Shown: positions 35,053-44,000 of the stretch, piece by piece
Layout: every line of letters starts with the position of its first letter
Numbering within the stretch: position 1 is the stretch's first letter
DNA from: JACPDH01 sp041671505
GTDB lineage: Bacteria; Acidobacteriota; Thermoanaerobaculia; Gp7-AA8
DNA: 64,000 nucleotides
Assembly (NCBI GenBank): GCA_041671505.1
Contig: JBAZBK010000005.1
Coordinates: 186,001 to 250,000, forward strand
Direction: 5' to 3'
Notes under the pieces: generated by a model
The model's input: only the letters and a program-made list of their open reading frames with translations
What the model was told of the DNA's origin: nothing
Database searches by the model: none
Translations under genes and position numbers: made by a program

Positions 35053-35578
35053 CGTCCGCGCTCAATATCCGCTCGATTTGGCGTGCGTGGCGCGACGCGT
35101 GCGCGACCATGAAGTCGAGCGCCGCTTCCAGTGTCATCGGGCCGGCGTAGGGATGCTTGAAGAGGCAGGTGCCGAGGAGCGAGTCGGGAATCGAATCGAG
35201 GAGCGAAGCCAGCTCCGCGCGCACGCGCGCCCACTGCGCGCGCAGCTCGCCGGGATCCGAGTTGTCGGGGACCGTTGCCACGACTTCGGGTGCGCGGAAG
35301 CTGAACGGGGCGTTCATCGCCGCGACGATGAGCTTCGCCATCAATTTCTGCTTCAGCCGTGCGGGGCGGAGCTGTGATGGATCGGATCTCTTTTTCGACA
35401 CGTAGCCAACGGTGCGCGTCTCGGCAAGCACGATGTGGCTGATCACCTGGGCGACGGACCATCGGCCCGGCTCGGGCTGCCTGTTGAGCGACTCCGGAGC
35501 GAGGCCGTCGATGCGTGACTCGACGCCACGGCGAATCACTTCCAGCTTTTCGAAACGAACCCCGATTCTCTCGTTCAT
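35042..35578 (-). CDS. DinB-like four-helix metal-binding protein
   Basis: The 178-aa protein has the DinB_2 pattern: RWSVAQVISHIVLAE with the first His (about residue 48), and HASRHARQIERIL near the C-terminus with two more His. The three His form the usual divalent-metal site of the DinB/YfiT bundle. Members include thiol-dependent S-transferases and hydrolases; the substrate is unknown. The last codons and stop fall in a heptad arm. It is divergent from coaA with only 68 bases between starts. Confidence 0.85.
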   Translation of the reverse strand: MNERIGVRFEKLEVIRRGVESRIDGLAPESLNRQPEPGRWSVAQVISHIVLAETRTVGYVSKKRSDPSQLRPARLKQKLMAKLIVAAMNAPFSFRAPEVVATVPDNSDPGELRAQWARVRAELASLLDSIPDSLLGTCLFKHPYAGPMTLEAALDFMVAHASRHARQIERILSADVRR

Positions 35579-35646
35579 CCCGCCCCTCGCGCCTTCGTTG
35601 CGTCTGTCGTATCCTTCACGCGGAATTTAGCAGCGTCCGCGCGCCA

Positions 35647-36585
35647 ATGCACACGAAAACCGAGCCCTCGTTCTCGCCCTACCTCGAATTCTCCCGCGAC
35701 CAGTGGGCGGCGCTCCGCGCCAACACGCGCCTCACGCTTACCGAGGGGGACCTTGCCGACCTCCGCGGAATCAACGAGTTGATCTCGCTCGAGGAGGTGG
35801 CCCAGATTCACCTTCCCCTCTCGCGCCTCCTCAACCTTCACATCTCGGCGACTCAGGATCTCCACAAAGTCACCTCCGCGTTTCTCGGGAGGCTGTCGGG
35901 TCGCACGCCCTACGTGATCGGAATCGCGGGAAGCGTCTCCGCCGGCAAGAGCACCGTCTCGCGCATCCTCCAGGCGCTGCTGTCGCGCTGGCCCCAGCAC
36001 CCGAAGGTCGCGCTGGTGACGACCGACGGCTTTCTCATGCCTAACGCCGAGCTGGAACGGCGCGGGATCATGCAGCGCAAGGGATTCCCGGAGAGCTACG
36101 AAGTCGGCAAGCTCATACAGTTCGTGTCGGAGGTCAAGTCGGGCCGTTCGCCGGTGGCGGCGCCCGTCTACTCGCATCTCACCTACGACATCGTCCCGGG
36201 AGAGATGCAGATCGTCGACTCCCCCGACATCCTGATCGTCGAGGGGCTCAACGTTCTGCAGACCGGAGGAGGGCGGACGGCGTTCGTCTCCGACTTCTTC
36301 GATTTCTCGATCTACGTCGACGCGCAGGAAGACGATCTCGTGCAGTGGTTCCTCGCGCGCTTCGCGCGCCTTCGCGAAACGGCATTCCTCGACCCCCGAT
36401 CGTACTTTCACAAGTTCGCGGAAATGCCCGAGTCCGAAGCGCTCGGAATCGCGCGAAGGGTATGGGACACGATCAACCTCGTGAATCTCCGCGAGAACAT
36501 CGAGCCGACCCGCGAGCGCGCCCAGCTCATCCTCGAGAAGGGCCCCAACCACATCGTGCAGCAGATCCGGCTCCGGAAGATGTGA
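35647..36585 (+). CDS. coaA: Pantothenate kinase type I
   Basis: The 312-aa kinase starts at ATG 35647; the open frame back to 35515 overlaps the divergent gene and is not used. The P-loop is GIAGSVSAGKSTV (about 92-104). TTDGFLMPNAELERRG, KGFPESYEV and IVEGLNVLQTGG are the classic CoaA segments, and the length equals E. coli CoaA (316 aa). It phosphorylates pantothenate in the first step of coenzyme A synthesis and is normally feedback-inhibited by CoA. Confidence 0.95.
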   Translation: MHTKTEPSFSPYLEFSRDQWAALRANTRLTLTEGDLADLRGINELISLEEVAQIHLPLSRLLNLHISATQDLHKVTSAFLGRLSGRTPYVIGIAGSVSAGKSTVSRILQALLSRWPQHPKVALVTTDGFLMPNAELERRGIMQRKGFPESYEVGKLIQFVSEVKSGRSPVAAPVYSHLTYDIVPGEMQIVDSPDILIVEGLNVLQTGGGRTAFVSDFFDFSIYVDAQEDDLVQWFLARFARLRETAFLDPRSYFHKFAEMPESEALGIARRVWDTINLVNLRENIEPTRERAQLILEKGPNHIVQQIRLRKM

Positions 36586-36750
36586 CGCCGAGAGCGAAAG
36601 GCGACGAGGCGAGAGGCGATGGCAGGCCGCAGTAACGGATCAGAAACCTCTGACAACGAGGGTGAAACGCGACGGCGAGCCGGGAGGCTCTCCCTGTTCT
36701 TCGCGACTCAGCGTCGCCCGCTCTCGCCTCTCGCCTCTCGCCTGCCTCTA
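36586..36750. repeat. Heptad element, GGCGAGA family
   Basis: The left arm (36586-36628) starts at the coaA stop and ends GGCAGGC. The inverse arm (about 36717-36750) includes the DtxR-gene stop (36748-36750). The core of about 90 bp has no strong stem that I can define. Confidence 0.75.
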
Positions 36751-37398
36751 CGCTCTAACGTAAATCTCGCCGGCGACGTCCGCCTCGATCGCGAGCGCGG
36801 TCTCGCCGCACTGGATGACGACGGACGGTTTTCGCTGGAGCAGCTTCACGTTCGTACCGGGGACGACGCCCAGGGTCGCGAGACGGTTGAGCCGCGCGGC
36901 GGTCTTCGGAGCGATGAAGACGATCGGCGCGGTGGTGCCGATCGGAACGTCGATCAGCCGCGCGATCAGTGGCTCCACCTTCAGCTCGAAGATGCTGCAG
37001 CACTTGCCACGCGGAATCGGCTTGCCGTGCGGACACTTCGGCGGATGGCCCATGAACGTGCAGACCCGATCGACCACGCGCTCGGTGAGCGCGTGCTCGA
37101 ACTCGCACGCCGACTCCTCGGCCTCTGCGAGATCCGACCCCATCACCTCGTTGAAGAGCACCTCGGCGAGACGGTGCCGGCGCACGATCCCGCGCGCGCG
37201 CTCCTCGCCGGAAGGAAGCAGCGACAGCGTCGGAAGAAGCGTCACGTGACCGTCGTGAACGAGCCGGTCGATCGTTGCGCGCCTCTCCGCGGGCTCGAGC
37301 GACATCTTCATGTCGTCGGGCGAATGGAGCGCTTTCGCTCGCTCACGGTAGTACCAGAGGGTCTCGAGAACTTCGTCTTCGGGAGGATGGATCAGCAT
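36748..37398 (-). CDS. DtxR/MntR-family metalloregulator with C-terminal FeoA/SH3 domain
   Basis: The 216-aa protein has a degenerate N-terminal DNA-binding region (EVLETLWYYRERAK, MSLEPAERRATIDRL). The metal-binding dimerisation part follows (RRHRLAEVLFNEVMG, ESACEFEHALTERVVDRVC), with the characteristic C-E-x-E-H cluster, then a Cys insert CPHGKPIPRGKCC. The C-terminal 60 residues (ARLNRLATLGVVPGTNVKLL) are FeoA-like. It is last in an operon with feoB, so it probably senses Fe(II) and controls the operon. The FeoA-like tail may also substitute for the missing separate FeoA. Confidence 0.85.
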   Translation of the reverse strand: MLIHPPEDEVLETLWYYRERAKALHSPDDMKMSLEPAERRATIDRLVHDGHVTLLPTLSLLPSGEERARGIVRRHRLAEVLFNEVMGSDLAEAEESACEFEHALTERVVDRVCTFMGHPPKCPHGKPIPRGKCCSIFELKVEPLIARLIDVPIGTTAPIVFIAPKTAARLNRLATLGVVPGTNVKLLQRKPSVVIQCGETALAIEADVAGEIYVRA

Positions 37399-37423
37399 GT
37401 CGGTTCAATCCTGTGGCACGGCA

Positions 37424-37630
37424 TCAGGCGCTCTCGCCCGGCGAGCGCAGGCCGAAGACCTTGCGAAGGAGGTTGGCGATGGTTCCCTCCTCCACGAATT
37501 CGTACGCGCAGCGGGGGCAGCGCACCTTCGCGCAACCGGTCGACATTCCGCACGCAGCATGACAACCCGCGCCGTGGAACGCGTGCGTGCAGAGAGGACA
37601 GACGTAGTCGCGATCGTGCGTGTCGGTCAT
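37424..37630 (-). CDS. Small zinc-ribbon-like protein of the feo operon
   Basis: The 68-aa protein has CPLC (residues about 11-14) and CPRC (about 38-41) with CHAAC and a further Cys between them: eight Cys/His candidates for one or two metal sites. A short amphipathic end (IANLLRKVFGL) follows. It starts 3 bases after the feoB stop, so it is co-translated with feoB. The position matches FeoC or other small Feo accessory proteins, but the sequence is not FeoC-like; the role is inferred from location only. Confidence 0.75.
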   Translation of the reverse strand: MTDTHDRDYVCPLCTHAFHGAGCHAACGMSTGCAKVRCPRCAYEFVEEGTIANLLRKVFGLRSPGESA

Positions 37631-37633
37631 TCG

Positions 37634-39697
37634 TCAGCCCCCGAGATTCAGATTGAGCGTCGTGAGGATCGAGTTCATTGCCCAGCCGATTCCGAAAGAG
37701 TACACCACGATGAATCCGGCCATGCCGAGTCCGACCTTGAGCCCGCGCTCTTTGACGATCATCAGGAAGTTCGCGACGCACGGGATGAAGAGCGTGATGA
37801 TCGTGAGAGAGACGACCGTCTGAATTGGATTGAGCAGGCCGCCGCGCTGCATCATGAAGAGCCCGGCGGCGCCGTAGTCGCGCCGCAGGAACCCGATGAT
37901 GAACGAGTTCGCCGCCTCGGCCGGGAGACCCAGCGCCCCGACGACCAGCGGAGAGAGCCAGTGCTGGAGGTTGATCAGAGCGCCGGTCAGGTCGAGCAGG
38001 TAGAGTGCGAGCGTGCCGACGATGAAGAGCGGCACCGCTTCACGCAGATACCACTCGGTTCTCGCCGCGACCTTGATCAGGATGTTCGAGATCTTCGGCG
38101 CGCGGATCGGCGGCACTTCGAGGACGAAGTCCGACGCCTCGCCCTTCACGATTTTCGACGACAGCCATCCGACGATGAAGATCGTCCCGCCGATCGTGCC
38201 GGCCCAGATCGCTACCGCAAGGAAGCTCAACGGGCCGAGCATCGCCATGATCACGCCGAGCTGCGCCGAGCAGGGCACGCCGAGCGCGAGGAGCAGCGTG
38301 ACGATGATCGCCTCCTTGCGCGTCTCGAGAACGCGCGTGGTGAGCGTCGCCATCGTGTCGCAGCCTAGCCCGAGCACCATCGGCAGCACCGCCTTGCCGT
38401 TGAGCCCCATCGTTCGGAACACGCGGTTGAGCATCACCGCGAGGCGCGGCAGGTAGCCGGAGTCCTCCAGCATCCCGAAGAAGATGAAGAACGTCGCCAC
38501 CACCGGGAGCACGATCGCGATCGCGTACGTCAGCGCCATCGTGATCACGCCGTACGGCCCGACGAGCAGGTCGTGGACGAATTTCGCGAACGCGCCGATC
38601 CCGCCTACCGCTCCCGTCAGTTTGTACGCCGACGTCATCACGCCTTCTTCGATCAGGTGCGTGTGCGGGAACGGCGCGACGAAGTCGAACAGCTTCATCG
38701 CCCAGGGATTGATGTACGCGTTGAAGATGCTGTTCTCGACGAAGTCGACGAGAATCCCGGCGCCGAGCAGTCCGACGAACCAGTAAGCGAATGCGAGGAC
38801 GGCGAAGAGGAACGGTACGCCCCATACGGGGTGCATCGTCATTGCGCCGAGCCACGCTCGCGTGCCGTCCATCTTGACGACCCGGCGAGAGTAGACCGCC
38901 TCCACGATCCGATCGACGATGAGGAGCCTGTCGCGATTGATCGCATACGAGAGAGGATCGGACACGTGCGACTGCACCTCGTCGCGGATCACCTCGACCT
39001 GTGCGATCTCTGCCTCGGTCAGGTGCTTGCGGAGAAAGGAGGAGATCGTCGCGTCACCGGAGAGAATCGCGACCGCGACGCCGCGGGGAGAAACGCCAAG
39101 CTCCGGAAGCAGCTTCGAGATGCGCTCGATCCCCCGCTCGATCGGCAGGGCGAAGTTGGCCGTGAACGTGGAGAGCTTCGGTTTGACCGCAGCCTTCCTG
39201 AGCGCGTCGAGGTTCCAGCGGCGGAGGGCCGACGTCGCCACGACGTTGATGCCAAGCGTCTTCGAGAGCGCGTCGACGTCGACGTCGATCCCGTGGTCGC
39301 TCGCCTCGTCGCTCATGTTCAGACAGAGCGTGAACGGCAGTCCGTATTCGGTGATCTGGAGGCTGAGCAGAAGAACGCGGCGAAGGCTTTTCAGGTCCCC
39401 TACCTGCACGATGTCGGCGCCCGGGGAGTCGAGCAGGATGTCACGCGCGACGCGCTCGTCCTCCGACTGCGGCACGAGCCCGTTCGTGCCGGGCGTGTCG
39501 ACCACCTCGCGGGCTAGGCCATCGATCGTCGCAGGCGCCGAGGTGACTTCGACCGTCGTTCCTGGATAGTTCGAGACGGTCACGTACCGCCCCGTCATCG
39601 CGCCGAAGATCACCGACTTCCCGACGTTCGGGTTGCCGATGAGGATCAGCCTGCGGGAGCTTCGTCCGGTTTCCTGCTGTATCGGGTCTGCTGTCAT
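37634..39697 (-). CDS. feoB: Ferrous iron transporter FeoB
   Basis: The 687-aa protein has an N-terminal G domain: G1 GNPNVGKS (21-28), G3 DTPGTNGL and G4 NMSD. A helical spacer follows (about 170-240). The membrane part has two similar 'gate' segments (about 280-420 and 430-680), with VLPMVLGLGCDTMATL and ALGVPCSAQLGVIMAML carrying the conserved Cys. It moves Fe(II) across the inner membrane. It heads the operon feoB - zinc-ribbon - DtxR. Its promoter carries a CRP/FNR-type site at -41.5 and a Fur/DtxR-like palindrome next to the transcription start. Confidence 0.95.
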   Translation of the reverse strand: MTADPIQQETGRSSRRLILIGNPNVGKSVIFGAMTGRYVTVSNYPGTTVEVTSAPATIDGLAREVVDTPGTNGLVPQSEDERVARDILLDSPGADIVQVGDLKSLRRVLLLSLQITEYGLPFTLCLNMSDEASDHGIDVDVDALSKTLGINVVATSALRRWNLDALRKAAVKPKLSTFTANFALPIERGIERISKLLPELGVSPRGVAVAILSGDATISSFLRKHLTEAEIAQVEVIRDEVQSHVSDPLSYAINRDRLLIVDRIVEAVYSRRVVKMDGTRAWLGAMTMHPVWGVPFLFAVLAFAYWFVGLLGAGILVDFVENSIFNAYINPWAMKLFDFVAPFPHTHLIEEGVMTSAYKLTGAVGGIGAFAKFVHDLLVGPYGVITMALTYAIAIVLPVVATFFIFFGMLEDSGYLPRLAVMLNRVFRTMGLNGKAVLPMVLGLGCDTMATLTTRVLETRKEAIIVTLLLALGVPCSAQLGVIMAMLGPLSFLAVAIWAGTIGGTIFIVGWLSSKIVKGEASDFVLEVPPIRAPKISNILIKVAARTEWYLREAVPLFIVGTLALYLLDLTGALINLQHWLSPLVVGALGLPAEAANSFIIGFLRRDYGAAGLFMMQRGGLLNPIQTVVSLTIITLFIPCVANFLMIVKERGLKVGLGMAGFIVVYSFGIGWAMNSILTTLNLNLGG

Positions 39698-39703
39698 CGC
39701 GTT

Positions 39704-39720
39704 CTGAGAATTAATCTCAG
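39704..39720 (-). promoter_or_regulatory. Fur/DtxR-like palindrome in the feoB leader
   Basis: CTGAGAATTAATCTCAG has 6-bp perfect arms; on the coding strand TGAGATT-A-ATTCTCA fits the 7-1-7 form of Fur-type boxes. It would lie at about +6 to +22 of the transcript, ideal for metal-dependent repression. Confidence 0.55.
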
Positions 39721-39732
39721 CTCCCGCAACGC

Positions 39733-39774
39733 AGAATACCCCCGTTCGCTTCCCGAGGCTATGACGAACGTCAC
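39733..39774 (-). promoter_or_regulatory. feoB promoter with CRP/FNR-type site ATGAC-GAAC-GTCAC
   Basis: TATTCT at 39738-39733 is a good -10 box and predicts transcription start near 39726. The near-palindrome at 39761-39774 is then centred at -41.5, the class II activator position of CRP/FNR proteins. Confidence 0.6.
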
Positions 39775-39807
39775 TCCCCGCCCGGAGTTGCCCGGGAGGC
39801 GGTCCGA

Positions 39808-40278
39808 TTACCGCTCCGCAACCTCGACCGTCGACTCGAGGACGACCTCGCAGAGAACCGAGCGGGCGACGAGGCAGGCACGATGCGCATCGTCGAGCGC
39901 CTTTCGGACCGCTTCGACGGCCTCGGGATCGCTCACCACGACCCGCGGCTTCAGGACGACCTTCGTAAACCGGAAGCCGTCGTCGACGAATTCGAGCAGC
40001 CCTTCGGCTTCCGACTCGTACGAAGCAACGGGAAGCCCGAGCTTGATCGCGAACGAGACGAAGGTCATCAGCTGGCAGGAGTTGAGCGCCGCGACGAAGA
40101 GGTCCTCGGGGGTCCAGACTCCCGCCTCACCCTTGAACTCCGGAGGGCTCGCGACACGGAACGGGATCTTGTCGCCCGAGTGCGAGATGCCGGCGCGCTG
40201 GCCGACCCAGGTGATTCCGGTGCGGTACGTGAAACTCTTGCGCCTGACTGCAGGCTTCTGCGTCCCCTGGTCCGTCAT
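39808..40278 (-). CDS. OsmC-family protein
   Basis: The 156-aa protein starts at ATG 40278 behind AAGGAGG. It matches OsmC/YhfA-like proteins: TWVGQRAGISHSG, the core ALNSCQLMTFVSFA with the conserved Cys of the CxxG/peroxidatic region, and EAVEAVRKALDDAHRACLVA with the second Cys. OsmC/Ohr-type proteins reduce organic or fatty-acid hydroperoxides using a Cys pair. The CX-type differs enough that a non-Ohr subgroup is likely. It stands between the feo operon and the cytochromes without close coupling. Confidence 0.85.
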   Translation of the reverse strand: MTDQGTQKPAVRRKSFTYRTGITWVGQRAGISHSGDKIPFRVASPPEFKGEAGVWTPEDLFVAALNSCQLMTFVSFAIKLGLPVASYESEAEGLLEFVDDGFRFTKVVLKPRVVVSDPEAVEAVRKALDDAHRACLVARSVLCEVVLESTVEVAER

Positions 40279-40346
40279 CCGATTCCTCCTTGAAACGGCA
40301 ACGCGCGGACGCCGGGGCGCCCGCGCGTTCGAGTTCCGTCAGTGCG

Positions 40347-41858
40347 CTACATCGTCGAGCCGGAATGGCAGTCGGTGCAGACCATCTCCTGCATGTCGCC
40401 GAGGTCGACCGGATGGACGAACACGCTGTCGGGCGTTTCGATCATCATGCGACCCCCTTCCTGCTGGCGGAGCACGTTGTGGCAGAGGTTGCAATCCTTG
40501 CTGAGGACCCTGCCGTCCTTCGACGCGTGCTGGTTGTCGTGGCAGCGGAAGCAACCGGCCGAATAGAGGTGCCCGAGGTTGTTCGGATGGACCTTCCAGT
40601 TGACGCGCATCTCGGGGAAGATCGTCTGCGTGAAGATCGCCTGCGTCGCCTTGACGGCCTGGTCGAGCTTCGCCCGGTCTTTCTGCATAAGCTCGGGATA
40701 GTTCTCCGAGTAGTACTTCTCGAGCTTCTGCTTGATCGAACCGACCGCCTCGTCGGTGGTCTTGTACTCGTCGTCGAGCACGTCCACCGCCTGCGCCTTG
40801 ATGTAGGGAATGGAGCGATCGATCGCGTTGGAGAGCAAAGCCTGATCGACCGACTGGTCGGGCGCCCAGTAGATGTGCGTCGGGCGATTGTGGCAGCCGA
40901 CGCAATCCATCTTCTTCGCCTTCGCTCCGGCGACCTGCTCGGGGGTCATCGCACCGTCACCCTGAAGGTAGTACTCCGTGACCTTGCCGGTCTTCTTCGA
41001 CCTCACCTTCACGTACGGGATGATCTGGTGCTGACGATCGGCCGGAACGTAGGTGATCTCGTTGTCGATGTTCATGTGGTAGTGGATGCCGCCCGACTTC
41101 GAGCCGGTCGCGCGGCCGCCGCCTACCTTGATGAGCATCTGCGTCTCGCGCGGCGTGTTCGTCTCGTCATACCCGAAGTGGTTGAAGACCTTGAGCTGCG
41201 CGCCCCAGAATTTCTCGGGCCAGTGGCAGCTCTCGCAGGTCTCCTGCGCGGGGCGAAGGTTTTCGACGGGCGACTGAACGGGACGCGGATAGATGTTCCG
41301 GGCAGTCGCGTAAAGCTGATAGGCGCCCGACAGTTTCGACTTCACGTACCAGTTCGCACCCTCGCCGACATGGCAACCCACGCAGCCGACCTTCGCGTGC
41401 GGCGACAGCTTGTAGGCGGTGTACTCGGGATGCATGATCTCGTGGCAGAGCGTGCCGCAGAAGGCGTCCGACTCGGTGTAATGAAAGGCCTTGTAGCTGC
41501 CGAGGATGCTGATCGAGAAGAAGATCACGGTGAAGCAGATCGTGAGGAAAAAGTTCCGAAGGTGACGGGGGTTGTTGAAGTCGATGACCGGATACCACCC
41601 CATGTCGGAGTCGTGCATCCGCCTGCGGCGCCGACGCTCCCGGATCATCCCGAACACGAAGAGAAGGAGGCCGAAGACGAGGAAGCCCGGGATCACCGCG
41701 TAGGCCATGATTCCGACGTACGGATTCTCGTGGGTGCTCGACATCTCGATCATCACGAGGAACGCGATGTTCAGCGCGGCGATCAGGAAGATCAGCACGC
41801 CGATGCCGCTGATTACGTTTTTGTAGTACGGAATCCTCTTCGCGCTCGAATCAGTCAT
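40347..41858 (-). CDS. Membrane-bound seven-haem cytochrome c, NapC/NirT-like
   Basis: The 503-aa protein starts at ATG 41858 (GGAGGAGAG upstream). Three hydrophobic helices (about 12-35, 50-72, 98-122) precede the periplasmic part. Haem motifs are CGTLCH (a CX3CH form), CVGCH twice, CESCH, CFRCH, CNLCH and CTDCH, seven in all. FCGTLCHEIMHPEYTAY and SPHAKVGCVGCHVG match the NapC/NirT-type quinol-oxidising head; the rest is an extra about 300-aa tetra-haem region. It probably takes electrons from the menaquinol pool to periplasmic carriers. Its own promoter region has site GTGAG-AGGT-GTCAC, and a hairpin separates it from the preceding cytochrome gene. Confidence 0.9.
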   Translation of the reverse strand: MTDSSAKRIPYYKNVISGIGVLIFLIAALNIAFLVMIEMSSTHENPYVGIMAYAVIPGFLVFGLLLFVFGMIRERRRRRRMHDSDMGWYPVIDFNNPRHLRNFFLTICFTVIFFSISILGSYKAFHYTESDAFCGTLCHEIMHPEYTAYKLSPHAKVGCVGCHVGEGANWYVKSKLSGAYQLYATARNIYPRPVQSPVENLRPAQETCESCHWPEKFWGAQLKVFNHFGYDETNTPRETQMLIKVGGGRATGSKSGGIHYHMNIDNEITYVPADRQHQIIPYVKVRSKKTGKVTEYYLQGDGAMTPEQVAGAKAKKMDCVGCHNRPTHIYWAPDQSVDQALLSNAIDRSIPYIKAQAVDVLDDEYKTTDEAVGSIKQKLEKYYSENYPELMQKDRAKLDQAVKATQAIFTQTIFPEMRVNWKVHPNNLGHLYSAGCFRCHDNQHASKDGRVLSKDCNLCHNVLRQQEGGRMMIETPDSVFVHPVDLGDMQEMVCTDCHSGSTM

Positions 41859-41908
41859 GCTTCTCTCTCCTCCCGGCGGATACTCACATGCCAACTCCGC
41901 AATTCTAT

Positions 41909-41922
41909 GTGAGAGGTGTCAC
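41909..41922 (-). promoter_or_regulatory. CRP/FNR-type site GTGAG-AGGT-GTCAC
   Basis: One mismatch from the perfect GTGAC-N4-GTCAC form. It is centred 57 bases upstream of the seven-haem cytochrome start. Confidence 0.5.
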
Positions 41923-41953
41923 TCCGGGGTCACATCGATTTTGTGCATACAGG

Positions 41954-41985
41954 AACGCCGGGGTCGCTCCCGCGACCCCGGCGTT
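41954..41985 (-). terminator. Strong hairpin between two cytochrome genes
   Basis: AACGCCGGGGTCGC pairs perfectly (14 bp) with bases 41972-41985 around a 4-base loop, 17 bases after the stop of the gene at 42002. There is no U-tract; it may set different mRNA levels for the two genes. Confidence 0.6.
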
Positions 41986-42001
41986 CATCTGACCTTCAGG
42001 A

Positions 42002-43981
42002 CTACGACTTGCTCTCGTCCGACTCGACTTCGTCGGTCCTGGCCAAGGGGTATTCGCGCTCGAGCGACCGGCCGGGAACTTCACGACCTGTGAAGAACGC
42101 CGTATCGAGCGGGTAGACCAACGGATCGAAGATGACTGCATAGAAGTGCCAGACGATGATCGCGAGGGTCGCGAGAACCGCCTCGTAGAAGTGAATCACC
42201 GTCGCAAGGTCGCTCACCCACTTCGGGAACTGCGACAGCGTCCAGTTGTTGAACCAGAGCATGAATCCGGTCACGGCCATGACAACGGTTCCCCAGACCA
42301 GCGCCAAGTACTCCATCTTCTCGGGGTATCCCAGCGGAGGCGACTTCGGCATGTCGGGCCGCTGCCCGAAGAACCAGCGGAACTTCTCCTTCACCTCGTG
42401 CACGTCGTGCAGCGTCGGCAGCATCCCCATGATGATCTTCCGCGCCCTGCGGTCGACGATCAGGTGGACGAAGTGGAACCCGAAGGCGATGAGCATCGTC
42501 ACCGCCGCCCCGCGGTGAAGCCAGCCGCGGAATCCGAAACGCTCTTCCATGACGAGCAGCGGAGCCGCCCACCATGCCTCGGGGTACTTGAGCGCGAAGC
42601 CCGTGACCACGAGGGTGATGAAGCTGAGCGCAAGCGCCGCGTGCGCGATCCGGAACGGCAGCATCAGCCGCACCGGTCGCTCCTTCACGGGCACGACCGG
42701 GCGCGGAATCGGCCAGCGCGCCTTACGCCGCAGGTCGAGGTAGTTGTGGAGGAGCATCCCGACGATCGTCATCCAGATCAGCCAGATATAGGCGACGCGG
42801 ACCCAGTAGACGACGGGGTGCGTCGCGTCCTTCTGGCCGGGGATCGTGTGCACGGTTCCGATCGCGAACTTCTCGCCCGCTCCCGGGTGGCACGCGCCGC
42901 ACGTCTTGGCCAGGTTCGCCTTGTTGACGTGAGAGCGTTTGTCCGACGACGGCAGGATGTCGTGAACACCGTGGCACGAGGAACAGTTGGCGACGACCTG
43001 CGAGCCCGAGCGTGACGCCAGCCCGTGGAAACTGTCCTCGTACGACTCGAGTTTCTCGCCCGACAGCCCGAACTTCTCGGAGAGCCGAAGATCCCCATGG
43101 CAGCGTCCGCAGGTCACCTTCGGTACGTTACTGGCGTAGACCGGAGAATCGGGCCGCGAAGGTTCGATGATTCGGTGCTCCCCGTGACAGTCGGTGCATA
43201 CGGGAGACTCGCTCTTCCCGGCCGCCGCGGCAACTCCGTGAACGCTCAGGCTGTACTGCGCGGCGATCACGATGTGGCATTTGCCGCACGTGGCGGGGAC
43301 GCGCTGGTGGTTCACCTGTGAGGCGGGATCGGAGCCGGGCAGAATCGCATGAGAACCGTGGCAGTCCGAACAGCTCGCTGCATGCTCGCCCTTCGCGATG
43401 CCTCTTGCATGCACGCTCGCCCGGTACGCCGCGAGCGGCTGCACCAGCTTGATGCCGCCACGAACCGCGAGGTCGGGGTTCGCGTGGCACGCGCCGCATG
43501 TCTCAGGCATCTTCTTCGGATGCAACGGCGAGGCCTCGTCGGTCCTCGGTTTCAGCTCGTGGACGTTTCCGTGGCACATCGCGCAGTGGATCTTCGGAAC
43601 GCCGGGCGAGTTCGTGGCCTTGGCATGAACGCTCGTCGCAAACTGAGTGACGGCGTCCTCGTGGCAGTCGGCGCACGCCTTGTGCGGGTCGCTCGGCTTG
43701 TGAGGGAACTCGTCCTGCTTTCCCGCGTGACAGGCGGCGCAGCCGATGCCCGCCTGGCCGTGGAGCGAGGCGCCCCACGCTTCAGCGTTGATCTGGAACT
43801 TCTTTTCGACCGAATCCGCCGCGACCGCGTGGCATTCGAGACAAGGATCCTGCTCCTCGGCCGCGGGCGCAGCCGCCGGCGCCGCTGCCTGCGCCATCGC
43901 AGGCGGCACGGCCAGCATCGCGAGCAGAACGGCGAAGGTCCCGCCAAGGATCGCCCGCGTCATATTGTCTTTGCCTGACAT
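42002..43981 (-). CDS. Eleven-haem cytochrome c fused to a cytochrome b561-type membrane domain
   Basis: The 659-aa protein has a signal peptide (about 1-31) and eleven CXXCH motifs (CLECH, CAACH, CADCH, CAMCH, CGACH, CSDCH, CGKCH, CTDCH, CGRCH, CSSCH, CGACH) up to about 390. A b-type membrane domain follows with helices at about 405-425, 455-478, 500-522, 560-580 and 600-620 and His in RIAHAALALSF, FHFVHLI and VIHFYEAVLA. This is the CbcL-like pattern: quinol oxidation by b haems in the inner membrane and transfer to periplasmic c haems. It lies in line with two further cytochrome genes and probably feeds respiration with an external or periplasmic acceptor. Confidence 0.9.
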   Translation of the reverse strand: MSGKDNMTRAILGGTFAVLLAMLAVPPAMAQAAAPAAAPAAEEQDPCLECHAVAADSVEKKFQINAEAWGASLHGQAGIGCAACHAGKQDEFPHKPSDPHKACADCHEDAVTQFATSVHAKATNSPGVPKIHCAMCHGNVHELKPRTDEASPLHPKKMPETCGACHANPDLAVRGGIKLVQPLAAYRASVHARGIAKGEHAASCSDCHGSHAILPGSDPASQVNHQRVPATCGKCHIVIAAQYSLSVHGVAAAAGKSESPVCTDCHGEHRIIEPSRPDSPVYASNVPKVTCGRCHGDLRLSEKFGLSGEKLESYEDSFHGLASRSGSQVVANCSSCHGVHDILPSSDKRSHVNKANLAKTCGACHPGAGEKFAIGTVHTIPGQKDATHPVVYWVRVAYIWLIWMTIVGMLLHNYLDLRRKARWPIPRPVVPVKERPVRLMLPFRIAHAALALSFITLVVTGFALKYPEAWWAAPLLVMEERFGFRGWLHRGAAVTMLIAFGFHFVHLIVDRRARKIIMGMLPTLHDVHEVKEKFRWFFGQRPDMPKSPPLGYPEKMEYLALVWGTVVMAVTGFMLWFNNWTLSQFPKWVSDLATVIHFYEAVLATLAIIVWHFYAVIFDPLVYPLDTAFFTGREVPGRSLEREYPLARTDEVESDESKS

Positions 43982-44000
43982 CGTCCACCCATCCTTGCGC

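Noticed and set aside
35515..35646. Upstream part of the coaA frame
   Set aside because: It overlaps the divergent DinB gene; the CoaA family starts at ATG 35647.
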